Shown piece by piece: positions 17,666 to 27,192 of a stretch of DNA of 47,492 nt (within the stretch, counting starts at the first letter, position 1; the number at the start of each line of letters is the position of its first letter). The notes beneath the pieces were generated by a model. That model searched no databases. It saw only the letters and a program-made list of their open reading frames with translations, and was not told the origin of the DNA. Both the position numbers and the translations under genes were made by a program. This stretch comes from Trichodesmium sp. MAG_R03 (lineage in GTDB: Bacteria; Cyanobacteriota; Cyanobacteriia; Cyanobacteriales; Microcoleaceae): contig JAKQYF010000011.1 of the NCBI GenBank assembly GCA_023356535.1, forward strand, positions 1-47,492. The letters are read 5' to 3'.

Positions 17666-19225
17666 ATGGGATTAAGATTAAAAGAATTAAAAATTATTGA
17701 TGTAGAATCATTCTGGATAGCTTTATCACCAGAAGATGAAAAAACCGAACTTAAAAAATATGATTATGCTGATCAAGCAGCCTGTGACAATGCTTATGTT
17801 AATAATCTTTGTTTAAAAGTAGTTGCTACTTGGTTAACAGAATATCTAGAAATAGACGAGCAAGAAATAACTATTTTTCCTACCCAAAAAGATGCACAAA
17901 AGCTATGGAATTTTATGGAAGGAACAGCTATTGAAGTAGAAAATACTCGTTTTATTATTATCCCCATAGAATCTGTAAACATTAAAGAACTTTCTATTCA
18001 AAAAGAGTGGATAGATTTACAAAAGTGGATAGGCAACTATTATTTATTCATGCAAATAAATTTAGAGAAGCATTGGCTAAAAATATTGGGTTATACAACC
18101 CATAAAACCATAAAATCAAAAGGTAAGTACGATTGCAAAACTCGCACTTATTCATTAGCAAGAGAACAATTAATTGATGACTTAGAAGTAATGTGGATAG
18201 CTAGAGAACTTTGTCCGGATGAAACAGAAAAAGTTGAGGAATTACCAGTGATGACAAGAAGCAAAGCTTTAGATTTAGCATCAGAGGTGCAAAATTATTT
18301 GTGGAGTATTCCTCGCTTAATTTTAGATTTTGAGCATTGGGGAGGATTATTAGAAAATCATTTGGATTTATTATCTATAAAAATACCAGTTAGCACAATC
18401 AATCAATCATTAAGTCCAGTTAAAAATATAGTAGATATTTATGAGAATACTATAATTAATTTAAAATTATGGTGGCAAAGACAATTTCCTAAAAACTGGT
18501 ATCCTATATATGAACTTTTAGGTTCAAATGAAAGTAATTTTACTTTTGCATTTCGTGGAAAAGCAAGATTGAGAGAATCTCTCCCTGAAGATCGACAAAC
18601 TATTCCTACTTTAATCCAATTACTAGATGATAAAGATGAAGAGATTCGTTTAAAAGCAGCAGAATGTTTAGGAATAATGACACAAAATAATACAGAAGCT
18701 ATTACGGCACTTATAGATTTATTTAATACCAGTTTCGATAAATGGACTCGTCATCAAGCTATTGATAGTTTAGAACGAATTGGTAAAGGAAATAAACAAG
18801 TCATTTCAGCTTTATCTCAATTACTAAAAACTCTAGAAGAAGATGAATTTATATGGAAAGTTGCACTTGCTTTAGGAAAAATAGATCCAGAACATCCAGA
18901 AGGAGGTGTAAGTTGTGCCAAACAAATTGATTTAGGTATTGAATTAACAGGTCATTCCCTAGCTTTATTAGTTGCTCAAATGCCTAAAACAGACCAAGAA
19001 ACAGATATTTTGTTACGAGTTCGTCCAATGCAAGAACATCTTTTTTTACCTTCTGGTTTGCAGTTAATCCTATTCGATGAGTTTGGAGAAAAAGTTGATG
19101 ATGTTCATGCTAGAGATGTGGATAATTGGATTCAATTACAGTTTTGCGTTGAGCCTCCAGAGCGCTTTAGCGTTACTGTTGAATTAGGGAAAATATCTCA
19201 TACAGAGCAATTTATCAGTGGTTGA
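17666..19225 (+). CDS. DUF1822 family protein with inserted HEAT repeats
   Basis: The 519-residue product starts behind AGGAGA. Residues 1-180 match DUF1822, with LWNFMEGTAIEVENTRFIII, EWIDLQKWIGNYYLFMQIN and LGYTTHKTIK. The C-terminal part from about 410 contains IDLGIELTGHSLALLVAQM, LFLPSGLQLILFDEFG and IQLQF, also typical of the family. Between them, about 305-405, are HEAT-type helical pairs (PTLIQLLDDKDEEIRLKAAE, AITALIDLF, RHQAIDSLERIG). DUF1822 is a cyanobacterial family without a known function. The HEAT insertion should provide a protein-binding surface. It is soluble, and probably translated with the preceding sigma-like gene, which makes a regulator/antagonist pair a fair guess. 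Confidence 0.88.
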   Translation: MGLRLKELKIIDVESFWIALSPEDEKTELKKYDYADQAACDNAYVNNLCLKVVATWLTEYLEIDEQEITIFPTQKDAQKLWNFMEGTAIEVENTRFIIIPIESVNIKELSIQKEWIDLQKWIGNYYLFMQINLEKHWLKILGYTTHKTIKSKGKYDCKTRTYSLAREQLIDDLEVMWIARELCPDETEKVEELPVMTRSKALDLASEVQNYLWSIPRLILDFEHWGGLLENHLDLLSIKIPVSTINQSLSPVKNIVDIYENTIINLKLWWQRQFPKNWYPIYELLGSNESNFTFAFRGKARLRESLPEDRQTIPTLIQLLDDKDEEIRLKAAECLGIMTQNNTEAITALIDLFNTSFDKWTRHQAIDSLERIGKGNKQVISALSQLLKTLEEDEFIWKVALALGKIDPEHPEGGVSCAKQIDLGIELTGHSLALLVAQMPKTDQETDILLRVRPMQEHLFLPSGLQLILFDEFGEKVDDVHARDVDNWIQLQFCVEPPERFSVTVELGKISHTEQFISG

Positions 19226-19429
19226 AAAAAATTTGCTATTGAAGTGCATATTTCTGAATTTTTATCCTGATAAATAAGTAGCAGGGCAAAATTAATCTAA
19301 CATTTTGGGGAGGGTAGGTACAAGGATGTTTATACCACAGGTAAGAGGAATTTAGTTAATTTAGTAAATATATAAATAATTTTACACGACTACTTAAATA
19401 GCAAGTAATTACAAAGGATAATTAAAAAT

Positions 19430-21781
19430 ATGTCTACTGAAGAAATTGAACAGGAAATTAAACAATATTTGCCTGATATTACATCTGGACAAGCAAAAAA
19501 TTTTGCTTACCAAGTAATTCGTTTAGATTTAGTTAAGGATTATCAAAAAAGATATCCTGAAGATTTTAATGACTTTGAACTCAACGATTTGTTTGTTGCT
19601 GCTTGTAAATCACTAGATTATACTAAGCCTTATCGTATTGCTATTATTGGCAATACTGGTGTTGGGAAAAGTACTTTTAATAATAGTTTAATAGGACGTA
19701 ATATTTTGTTCACTCGTGCTGAAGGAAAGGCAGCAACAGGAACAGTTTTAGAAATATTTTTTCTTGAGGAAAATGAACAAGAAATCGCAATTGTTGAATA
19801 TCGCAATCAAAGGGAAATTAAAAGTTTAATCAAAAAAGTATTTCAAAAACTCACTGAAAAAAATCTGATTAATTTTCCGAGTTGGCAAACAGTAATTGAT
19901 AGTTCTCCTATTGACGATAAATTCAGGGCAAATCTTAATAATTTAAAGCATCGAAATAATCTTGGTTCAGGAGAACAGACTTTATTCCAACAATATAAAG
20001 ATACGGTTATTGACCTTGTTGAACAATATCTACAACACGGCAATTTAAGCTCTGAAACTTTTGATCTTGATAATCGAGTACATTCACAAAAGCTCAATCA
20101 ATTAACTGATGAAAATAGTGCATTAAACAATTGGGATAATCCTAACCCTAACCGCAAAATTGGCTTAATTAAAAAAGTAATATATAAAATTAAACCGACA
20201 ACACAAAACGATACTTTAGGGTTAGAATTTCCCACAAATGTTTGTTTAGTTGATTTACCAGGTTTAGATGGTAGCTTATTACATGATTTAATTATTCTTG
20301 ATGGAATAAAAGATGCTGATGCAGTTATTTACATTAATAACCCTAAACGAATTGATACTAACGCTGATCTTCAGTTACTAAGTGAGGTGAAAAGTTCAAT
20401 TACTTTAAGCAATAATAGAGATTCCTACAAAAGTATTTTCTTTATCCTAACTGCTAGAGATAACATTACAAGGGATGAAAACTATGATTCAACTCAATTA
20501 CCTCAAAATATGAGAGACTTCATAGATAAGTTTTTGCCTGGTTACACTCAACAGCTACCTAATAGAAATGATGAGGGGGATCCTTATTTTTATGTATCAT
20601 CTATTGCTGCTTATTTCGCTAAAAAGTTATTACGGGGAGAAACTTTATCAGAAAAATTAAGACAAACTTATGAACAAGCTTGTCTTGGTTTAGGAATCAG
20701 AAATTATGATGATTGTATAGCCGTATTAAATGCTACTAGGATGCCTAAGTTAATTGAAAAGTTAAAATATTTTGTTCTGAATGAGCGTATCGATCAGCAG
20801 ATTAATAATGGTAAAATTGCTCTTGATTCGATTGTGAATTTTTTAGTTAATAAATATACTAGAGAGCAAGAACAACAAACCCGTATAATGGGCAATTTGT
20901 CTTTAGATGAAATTCAAACAAAAACCTTACTCAAAAAAGAAAAATATCTGACAAAGTTAGTTCAAGAGTTTAGTGTCAAAGAATTTAAATCTTTGTCAGG
21001 ATATCAGGATCAACTGTCTGCTTCAGTCACAAGAATTTGCCAAGAAATAGATATAGCAATTCAAAAACAAATGCCAGAAATTTGGCGAAATTGCGTATCA
21101 ATAGGAAGACCTTTAAATAATGGAAAACCTGAATTAGCTATATTAGCAAAAACATTTTTGTTAGAAGTTCAAACTAAATTATGGCATCAACTGGGATATC
21201 GGATGGTTCATTTAAGTGAACAGTTGGTTCAAGAATATCGCAACAACTTAGAAAAAGAAAAGTTAGTTAGAACAATAACTAAAGAGTGTTATGAAACAGT
21301 CCAATATCAAGACTTAAATAATAAATTAAAAGATTGGATTGAAAAACAAATGGCTTTTAAACTAAAGGAAGTTGCTTCTCGTATAGGTTTAGTTTTCTTA
21401 GGAAGCTCTCAACATGATTTATTGAATGATAATTCAGATAATTCTAACAATAATAAATTTCTTAGTATTATTGGCCAAATTACTCAGCAAGAAGAACTTG
21501 AACCTGATAAATTTCAGCCTTTAGTACAAGGAATTCACGACCATTATACTTCTATTATTTATAAATACTGTCTGACTGCTATAATTAATGTGTATCGCTA
21601 TGAATATACTATAATTGAAGAAAATTTAGTATATTTTATTCGTCAGACTTTTCATAAGTTACTTTATACTCGCAATGCTAGAGTCAAGGAGAAAATTCAA
21701 GGAGAGTTTAATCAACAACCTGGATGGCAAATATTAGCAATAATTGAAGAAAAATTAGATTTATTAAAAGCAATTCCTTAA
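19430..21781 (+). CDS. Dynamin-like GTPase, large
   Basis: A 783-residue protein starting behind AAAGGA. G1 is G74-NTGVGK-ST (74-82), G3 is D275-LPG278 (VCLVDLPGLDG), and the T of G2 may be in AATGTV at 101-106. The G4 position reads TARD (341-344), not N/TKxD, so base selectivity may be altered. An insert of about 140 residues lies between G2 and G3. The C-terminal half is helical and includes EQEQQTRIMGNLSLDEIQTK; no membrane anchor is seen. Dynamin-like proteins of bacteria act at membranes or as large GTP switches. It is the first of several GTPase genes in the window; a GTPase with its putative partner follows. Confidence 0.87.
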   Translation: MSTEEIEQEIKQYLPDITSGQAKNFAYQVIRLDLVKDYQKRYPEDFNDFELNDLFVAACKSLDYTKPYRIAIIGNTGVGKSTFNNSLIGRNILFTRAEGKAATGTVLEIFFLEENEQEIAIVEYRNQREIKSLIKKVFQKLTEKNLINFPSWQTVIDSSPIDDKFRANLNNLKHRNNLGSGEQTLFQQYKDTVIDLVEQYLQHGNLSSETFDLDNRVHSQKLNQLTDENSALNNWDNPNPNRKIGLIKKVIYKIKPTTQNDTLGLEFPTNVCLVDLPGLDGSLLHDLIILDGIKDADAVIYINNPKRIDTNADLQLLSEVKSSITLSNNRDSYKSIFFILTARDNITRDENYDSTQLPQNMRDFIDKFLPGYTQQLPNRNDEGDPYFYVSSIAAYFAKKLLRGETLSEKLRQTYEQACLGLGIRNYDDCIAVLNATRMPKLIEKLKYFVLNERIDQQINNGKIALDSIVNFLVNKYTREQEQQTRIMGNLSLDEIQTKTLLKKEKYLTKLVQEFSVKEFKSLSGYQDQLSASVTRICQEIDIAIQKQMPEIWRNCVSIGRPLNNGKPELAILAKTFLLEVQTKLWHQLGYRMVHLSEQLVQEYRNNLEKEKLVRTITKECYETVQYQDLNNKLKDWIEKQMAFKLKEVASRIGLVFLGSSQHDLLNDNSDNSNNNKFLSIIGQITQQEELEPDKFQPLVQGIHDHYTSIIYKYCLTAIINVYRYEYTIIEENLVYFIRQTFHKLLYTRNARVKEKIQGEFNQQPGWQILAIIEEKLDLLKAIP

Positions 21782-22039
21782 TTCTAAAAACAGGAAGTAT
21801 TAGAGGTAAGCATTCAGTCTTCATATCATATCCAGTAGTATTGATATAAAAAAAATAATAGCAAATAGAAACCGAGTATTAAATGCCACTATACTAACAT
21901 CTACTTCCCACAAATCTGGTTTATCAAACACTCCAAGGTAAGCGGATTTGATATCAGCTATCAGCTCTAAGTTATTATACCAGTAAAAAAAAAGAATGCC
22001 ACAAAACGGTACATCTCGAAATAGAAGTAAGTAAATATT

Positions 22040-23335
22040 ATGATTCTCAAAACGTTTTTTCAAAATAATAATAATAGTCAGGCAGTAACTCCAATTCGGA
22101 TTGGTATTTGGGGCGGAGTTGGTGCTGGTAAAACTATTTTTTTAACTCGACTTTTTGAATGCTTAGAAAAATCATCAAATTACAGAATTGCAGCGGATGA
22201 AAAAGCGATTGATTTTATTCAACAAAATAAAGATATTTTAGATAATGAGAAAAAACCAGGTTCTTTACCAAAAGAAACCGACCCAGGTATGAGTGAATTA
22301 GAAATTTTTCGCTATACTATAACTTCTCAATCTAGTTGGTCTCAGAATTTAACAATTGTTCTGGAATTTATTGATGCAAGTGGTGAATTTTACGAAAATC
22401 CTTATAGCAATGCCACAGTAAGTGATGGAGAAACAACTTATCAGGGAATTATTGAATATTTAATCAGTTGTCATGGAATTATTTTTTTGCTCGATCCTCT
22501 ATATAAATTAAAGACAGAACAAGCTCCAACTTATCGTAAATTATTATCAGATTTGTTCATTGAATTTAGGCGTAGGTCTCGCTCTAGAGTCAATGAAGCA
22601 GTAACCCCTTTAGAACAATATATGGCATTTTGTGTGACAAAAGTTGATGAAGAAGTTGCTAAGATTAATGGAAAAATTATTAAAACAGCCGATATAACTG
22701 AAGAAGAATATGAAATAATTAATTCAAAAGATGATCAAGATTGGTTATGGAAAGCTGGACAAAATCCCTTAGATTTAGTTGCAGAAATAATGGGACAAGA
22801 AATGACGACAAGATTAAGCACAGAGTATAGTTTAGTAGAGGAAAATTCTGATAGACGAGAGAAACCTCATCCTAAAAATCGTTGTAATTTTTATGCTGTT
22901 TCTGCATTTGGACGTTACCAAAATAACGAAGGAAAATTATGTACAGTTTTTGAAGATATTAAACCTCAAATTATTAATGCTAATCCACCAGATACAGAAG
23001 AAGAAAAAAATACAGATTTTTGGGGAAATCAACCAGATTGGGATTCAGCTTTTGGCAATAATTCTAATAATCAAGAGTCCCAAACATCAAATTCATCAAC
23101 GGGTTTTGCTTGGGAGAAAAAGGAAGAGTATTCTGATGTTGCAGAACCTAATTCATCAACGGGTTTTGCTTGGGAGAAAAAGGAAGAGTATTCTGATATT
23201 CTAGAATCTAAGAAACTAATTATTAAACAAGGAGTACCTATTAATCCATTCAATATAATTGAACCTCTTGAATGGTTAATTAAAGGGATTCGTAAACATC
23301 CACCTATTCTTTTCTTGGAGCGGCAACAAACATAA
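22040..23335 (+). CDS. P-loop GTPase of the double-GTPase (DO-GTPase) kind, with a duplicated tail motif
   Basis: The 431-residue product has P-loop GGVGAGKT at 25-32, D112-A-S-G115 (G3), and G4 TKVD at 200-203 (FCVTKVDEE). The G3 context LEFIDASGEFY resembles GTPases I recall from bacterial conflict loci encoded beside GAP1 proteins. The tail is disordered and acidic. It contains NSSTGFAWEKKEEYSD twice in succession, followed by a folded-looking end, VPINPFNIIEPLEWLIKGI. The gene lies directly upstream of the 1201-residue protein described as a possible partner. The nucleotide-binding signatures are firm; the subfamily name is from memory. Confidence 0.85.
   Translation: MILKTFFQNNNNSQAVTPIRIGIWGGVGAGKTIFLTRLFECLEKSSNYRIAADEKAIDFIQQNKDILDNEKKPGSLPKETDPGMSELEIFRYTITSQSSWSQNLTIVLEFIDASGEFYENPYSNATVSDGETTYQGIIEYLISCHGIIFLLDPLYKLKTEQAPTYRKLLSDLFIEFRRRSRSRVNEAVTPLEQYMAFCVTKVDEEVAKINGKIIKTADITEEEYEIINSKDDQDWLWKAGQNPLDLVAEIMGQEMTTRLSTEYSLVEENSDRREKPHPKNRCNFYAVSAFGRYQNNEGKLCTVFEDIKPQIINANPPDTEEEKNTDFWGNQPDWDSAFGNNSNNQESQTSNSSTGFAWEKKEEYSDVAEPNSSTGFAWEKKEEYSDILESKKLIIKQGVPINPFNIIEPLEWLIKGIRKHPPILFLERQQT
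23090..23197 (+). repeat. 60-bp in-frame tandem duplication in the GTPase tail
   Basis: Bases 23090-23137 are repeated exactly at 23150-23197 with a period of 60 bases. The last 12 bases of the unit have diverged. The frame is kept and 20 residues are doubled, including GFAWEKKEEYSD. Confidence 0.92.
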
Positions 23336-23403
23336 TCAGTGAAAGAGAATTAAAAAAGAGTTATACTAGTTATACCCCAAAGCAGAATAAGAGGTAATTA
23401 ACA

Positions 23404-23440
23404 GGACTTACACACCCAAATAAGAAACCGGGTTTATTGC
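23404..23440 (+). repeat. Short dispersed repeat (GGACTTACACACCC...)
   Basis: This 37-bp stretch, starting GGACTTACACACCCAAATAA and ending GGGTTTATTGC, recurs with few changes and in reverse orientation at 37341-37377. It occupies the gap between the GTPase and the GAP1-like gene. Confidence 0.55.
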
Positions 23441-23563
23441 TATAATTATTGTTTATAAAATAACAAAATTTTGTGGATAAGTATTTGGATAAGCCTGGTT
23501 TATGTCTTCTCACTAAATAAGTTTTAGATCCATATAAAAAACATATAAAAACGAATAAAAAAG

Positions 23564-26500
23564 ATGAATATATCATCAGCATTTCCTCAAATAATTCATG
23601 GAAAATTAGTTGGTAATAATGATTCTGAATATCGAATTATTGCTTGGAATAATAAACATATTTCTACTCCTAATCTTCCTCCTTACCGTTTTTGGGGTCA
23701 AAGTTCTCCTGATGTTAATAATATTAAAACTGTTGGTTTAGTTTGGCATGAAAATCAACCTATTTTAATTCAAGCAACTACACCAATCATTTCTCAAGCT
23801 AATCAACCTTTTAGATTTATTGATAGTCAACGTAGTTTTACACAATATCGTTATGTGTTTTTGACTTCAGAATTTTTAACTGAAATTGAAGGAAGAACTT
23901 TTCAATTATTAGAATGGTTGTATAGTCAGAAAATTGGTCTTTGTCGTCAAGTAAATCAAAATCTTGATGATTTAGAAATCACTTTATCTTCAGAAACTAA
24001 TAAAGATTCTAAAATAGTTGAATCTTTTTTAAATAATTCTAGTTCTAGTCATTCTTTGATTTTTACTACACAGAATTATTTGTTTACTAAGAAAAGAGTT
24101 TTACTGACTTCTGATCAATTATCCTTTGAGCCTAATGATTTTTTAGCAACTATATTATTGTTATTTCCTGTTGCTATTCGTTGTAAAATTTCTATTGCAA
24201 TAGGAATAATAGATGAAAAATATTGTGAATGGGCAGACTTAATAATTAAATTAAATAAATCAAGATTAACTGGGGGGTGGTTTAATCAAAGTCGTGTCTC
24301 TGATAATCTAGTTTGGTTAAATCAATTTTTGCACAAAAAACAAGAAGAATCATCCTTTAATTCAAATTATGTTAATTGTCTACAATCAATTACTAAAAAT
24401 ACCAATCAATTATCTGAGTTGCTGACTCAATTAAACCAGATGAATAGCGATAAAATAATTTTAGAACAACCTATTCATCCTCAAGTTATTATTCCTTTGA
24501 TTAAACTTTTACAAAATGAACAACAGAAAGATTATTTAGAGCGATATGTATCACATCTCAACCCTAAACAATTAGGAGAAACTATTTCTCTATTAAAAGA
24601 AAATCAGCAAGGGTTATTATATATTGCTAAGAAATTCATTGAACACGATCAACAAGAATATGCTACTCAGTTTATTGAAGTTTGGCAATTAATTGCTCAA
24701 CCTGAAGTGCTTTTAAAATTTCTTAATCCCAAGTCTAAGTTTACCTTTACTTTAATAAAACAAGGTTTGCTGAATTATCATTTTGATAAATTGCATGAAA
24801 GTTTAACTCGTTTATGTTGTCAAGTTTTGAGTCTTGTTTCTAGCGGTGAAGTTTGGTCGTTTGCTTGTGAATTAGAAAAATATTTTACTAATTATCCCCA
24901 AGAATATATTAAGTTACTTGATGCAGGTTTTTCTCAGTTATGTCAAGTTAATTCAGAAGTATCTCAAAATATTGATTATCTTCATAAAATTATTGCTTTA
25001 ATTCCTCAGTTACCAGAAGACAAGCAAGATAGTTACTGGAAAAAATATTTGCTTCACTTAAACAACGGACAATGGGAAGATATTATCAATTTAATTCAAA
25101 GTGAAACAGGTCTTAGTTGCGCTTGGAATTATTTATGCCATCTCACACTTCAAAATGAAAGTAAATACGCTAGTTTAGCAGTTAAAGTATGGTCAAAAAT
25201 GACTTCTATACAGCAGATGAATATTTTAGATAATCAGCTAAATGAGTATTTACCTTTAGCAGAAAAATTAATTAATTGTGATTTACATACTCAACCTCAA
25301 ACCAAAAGAGAAGAAATTACGGCAAAATTATGTTTACTTTGTCAAAATATTGTTAAAAATCAAGCTGAACTTGATGCTAGTAAAGCTTATAATTTAGCTG
25401 TAAAACTGGAAAAAGATAATATTTTTAAGTCAGTCCAAGATAGGTTTGATTTATTCGACTATATTTTTGTTACTGATTTTAAAAAAACTGATTTTTATCA
25501 AGTACTTCAGGTCAAAATGGTCAATTTTTTACCTGACTTAGATAAAAATAAAGTTCTTTCGAGTAAATTTTATCACCAACTTGAAAGGACAAACCACGAA
25601 GCTGCTAATTTGTTATCTAGTCTATTTACTAAGCAAAATCAATCTTTAAGAGAGCTTCCTCAATTTGCTACTTTAATGGGGATGAATGTTCAACAACAAG
25701 ACCAGTTTTATGACGATCTACTTAATAAATGGAAACCAAATTATGATGACGCTAAATATGTATTGATTAGTTTATTAGAGTTAAAGAAGCAGCAAAAAAT
25801 TGGATTTGATTTTACTGATTTACTCAAAACTTGCAGTTACCTTACAGACCTTAAACCAGAACTAAAAGATATCATCAATCATTTTAATCAAGATAATATT
25901 AATTGGCTAACTTGGCGTAGCTTAGGCAGTTTATTATACGACGATTCACAAAAAGCTTTAGAGTTTTTGGATCGGCTTTTAGGAAGAGATGAATTTAAAA
26001 TTGAAATTTTAAGAGATTCGTTATTGTGTCTTAGTAAAAATCACAGAAAAATAGAAATATTTACTCAAAAAAGCCAGACTTGGAAGTATTTACAAAAAAA
26101 TGAGTTTGATGAACTTTTAAAAGCTACTCCTAAATTAGCAATTATTTTGACTCATTGTTTACATAAAAGTCAGCGTCTTGATTGGATTAAAGAAGATTTG
26201 CTCCATCACTTAGGAGAAATTTGGATTAGAGATAAAAGTATTGATGAAAGTTTAAAATATTTAATTGCTATTCCGAGTGTGGTTAAAAATTTCACTATTC
26301 AGGAACATTTAAAATTGACAGAAATTAAATTTAGGCTAGTAGCTATTAGTAGTGATAAGAATTGGGATTTATCCTCGACTGAGCAAAATATATCAAACAC
26401 TTTGTCTAATTCACCAAATCAAAATGAATCGTCTTTTACTACCCAAAAATCAGATAGCGATCTTAATACTTGGGATGCATCCTCGACTGAGCAAATAAGA

Positions 26501-27169
26501 TCAAATACTAGATCGGATTTACCCGATAAAAATGATTCTTATGTCGCTCCAAAAAAATCAGATACTAGTACTTCAAAACAGCATAAATATGAAGGTTTTT
26601 ATTTTATAGAAAATCCCTTAAATCAACCTACTTTATCTGATGAAGATAAAATAAATCTAACTCGTCTTACTCAAAAGATAGTACAAAATTATGATAATAT
26701 TTATCCTCAACAACTTCAAATTTTACTCAATGATTGTCAAAGTTGGGGATTAAGTGAATCTCAAATAAAGGAAATAATCAAAACAGCCAAACCCCCAACT
26801 TATACTGTTTCTCTGTTATCTCCTTATTTAACATCTTCAAAATTTAATCCAACAGAAGATATGCAGCTTCTAGAAAAATTTTTGCAACTTCAGCCAAAAG
26901 ATGAACAGGAGACCGAGGATTACAAGAAATTAATTAAGGATTTGTTAATTCAAGATATTAAATCTAGTCATTTTAAATATATTAAATTACTATGGAAAGA
27001 AGTACCTCAACCATTCTTTAGAGAAGCTTTAGATGAAGTAGTTAAAAGCTTAATCTCAACAGAATATTTACTTGATTTGAGAGACTTTTGCATAACACTA
27101 AAATGCTATCCTGATATACATACAGAACTAGTACAAATTATCGCCCAAAATTTTGAAAATATTCTTTGA
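23564..27169 (+). CDS. Large GAP1-like GTPase-associated protein (putative)
   Basis: The 1201-residue protein is encoded right after the P-loop GTPase. The N-terminal part to about residue 130 is beta-rich (IIHGKLVGNNDSEYRIIAWN, TVGLVWHENQPILIQ). A mixed region follows to about 230, then a very long all-helical solenoid-like part to about 925. A disordered linker at 930-1005 holds two similar 36-residue units. A helical C-terminal domain follows, LNQPTLSDEDKINLTRLTQK to the end. This order of N, M and C parts and the genomic partner fit GAP1-type proteins of GTPase-based conflict systems, but the sequence match is only suggestive. No catalytic motif was identified. There is no signal peptide, so it should be cytoplasmic. 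Confidence 0.7.
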   Translation: MNISSAFPQIIHGKLVGNNDSEYRIIAWNNKHISTPNLPPYRFWGQSSPDVNNIKTVGLVWHENQPILIQATTPIISQANQPFRFIDSQRSFTQYRYVFLTSEFLTEIEGRTFQLLEWLYSQKIGLCRQVNQNLDDLEITLSSETNKDSKIVESFLNNSSSSHSLIFTTQNYLFTKKRVLLTSDQLSFEPNDFLATILLLFPVAIRCKISIAIGIIDEKYCEWADLIIKLNKSRLTGGWFNQSRVSDNLVWLNQFLHKKQEESSFNSNYVNCLQSITKNTNQLSELLTQLNQMNSDKIILEQPIHPQVIIPLIKLLQNEQQKDYLERYVSHLNPKQLGETISLLKENQQGLLYIAKKFIEHDQQEYATQFIEVWQLIAQPEVLLKFLNPKSKFTFTLIKQGLLNYHFDKLHESLTRLCCQVLSLVSSGEVWSFACELEKYFTNYPQEYIKLLDAGFSQLCQVNSEVSQNIDYLHKIIALIPQLPEDKQDSYWKKYLLHLNNGQWEDIINLIQSETGLSCAWNYLCHLTLQNESKYASLAVKVWSKMTSIQQMNILDNQLNEYLPLAEKLINCDLHTQPQTKREEITAKLCLLCQNIVKNQAELDASKAYNLAVKLEKDNIFKSVQDRFDLFDYIFVTDFKKTDFYQVLQVKMVNFLPDLDKNKVLSSKFYHQLERTNHEAANLLSSLFTKQNQSLRELPQFATLMGMNVQQQDQFYDDLLNKWKPNYDDAKYVLISLLELKKQQKIGFDFTDLLKTCSYLTDLKPELKDIINHFNQDNINWLTWRSLGSLLYDDSQKALEFLDRLLGRDEFKIEILRDSLLCLSKNHRKIEIFTQKSQTWKYLQKNEFDELLKATPKLAIILTHCLHKSQRLDWIKEDLLHHLGEIWIRDKSIDESLKYLIAIPSVVKNFTIQEHLKLTEIKFRLVAISSDKNWDLSSTEQNISNTLSNSPNQNESSFTTQKSDSDLNTWDASSTEQIRSNTRSDLPDKNDSYVAPKKSDTSTSKQHKYEGFYFIENPLNQPTLSDEDKINLTRLTQKIVQNYDNIYPQQLQILLNDCQSWGLSESQIKEIIKTAKPPTYTVSLLSPYLTSSKFNPTEDMQLLEKFLQLQPKDEQETEDYKKLIKDLLIQDIKSSHFKYIKLLWKEVPQPFFREALDEVVKSLISTEYLLDLRDFCITLKCYPDIHTELVQIIAQNFENIL
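26363..26578 (+). repeat. Diverged 108-bp in-frame tandem repeat in the linker
   Basis: TGGGATTTATCCTCGACTGA at 26363 returns as TGGGATGCATCCTCGACTGA at 26471. The 36-residue units begin WDLSSTEQ and WDASSTEQ. The later part of the unit has drifted (FTTQKSD against VAPKKSD). The linker repeats resemble those in the neighbouring GTPase in style, not in sequence. Confidence 0.8.
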
Positions 27170-27192
27170 GTAACAAGAAGGAGAATATAACA

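Noticed and set aside
27166..27192. TTG start overlapping the stop codon of the large GAP1-like gene
   Set aside because: ATG 27193 has an AAGGAG site at a proper distance, while the TTG has none.
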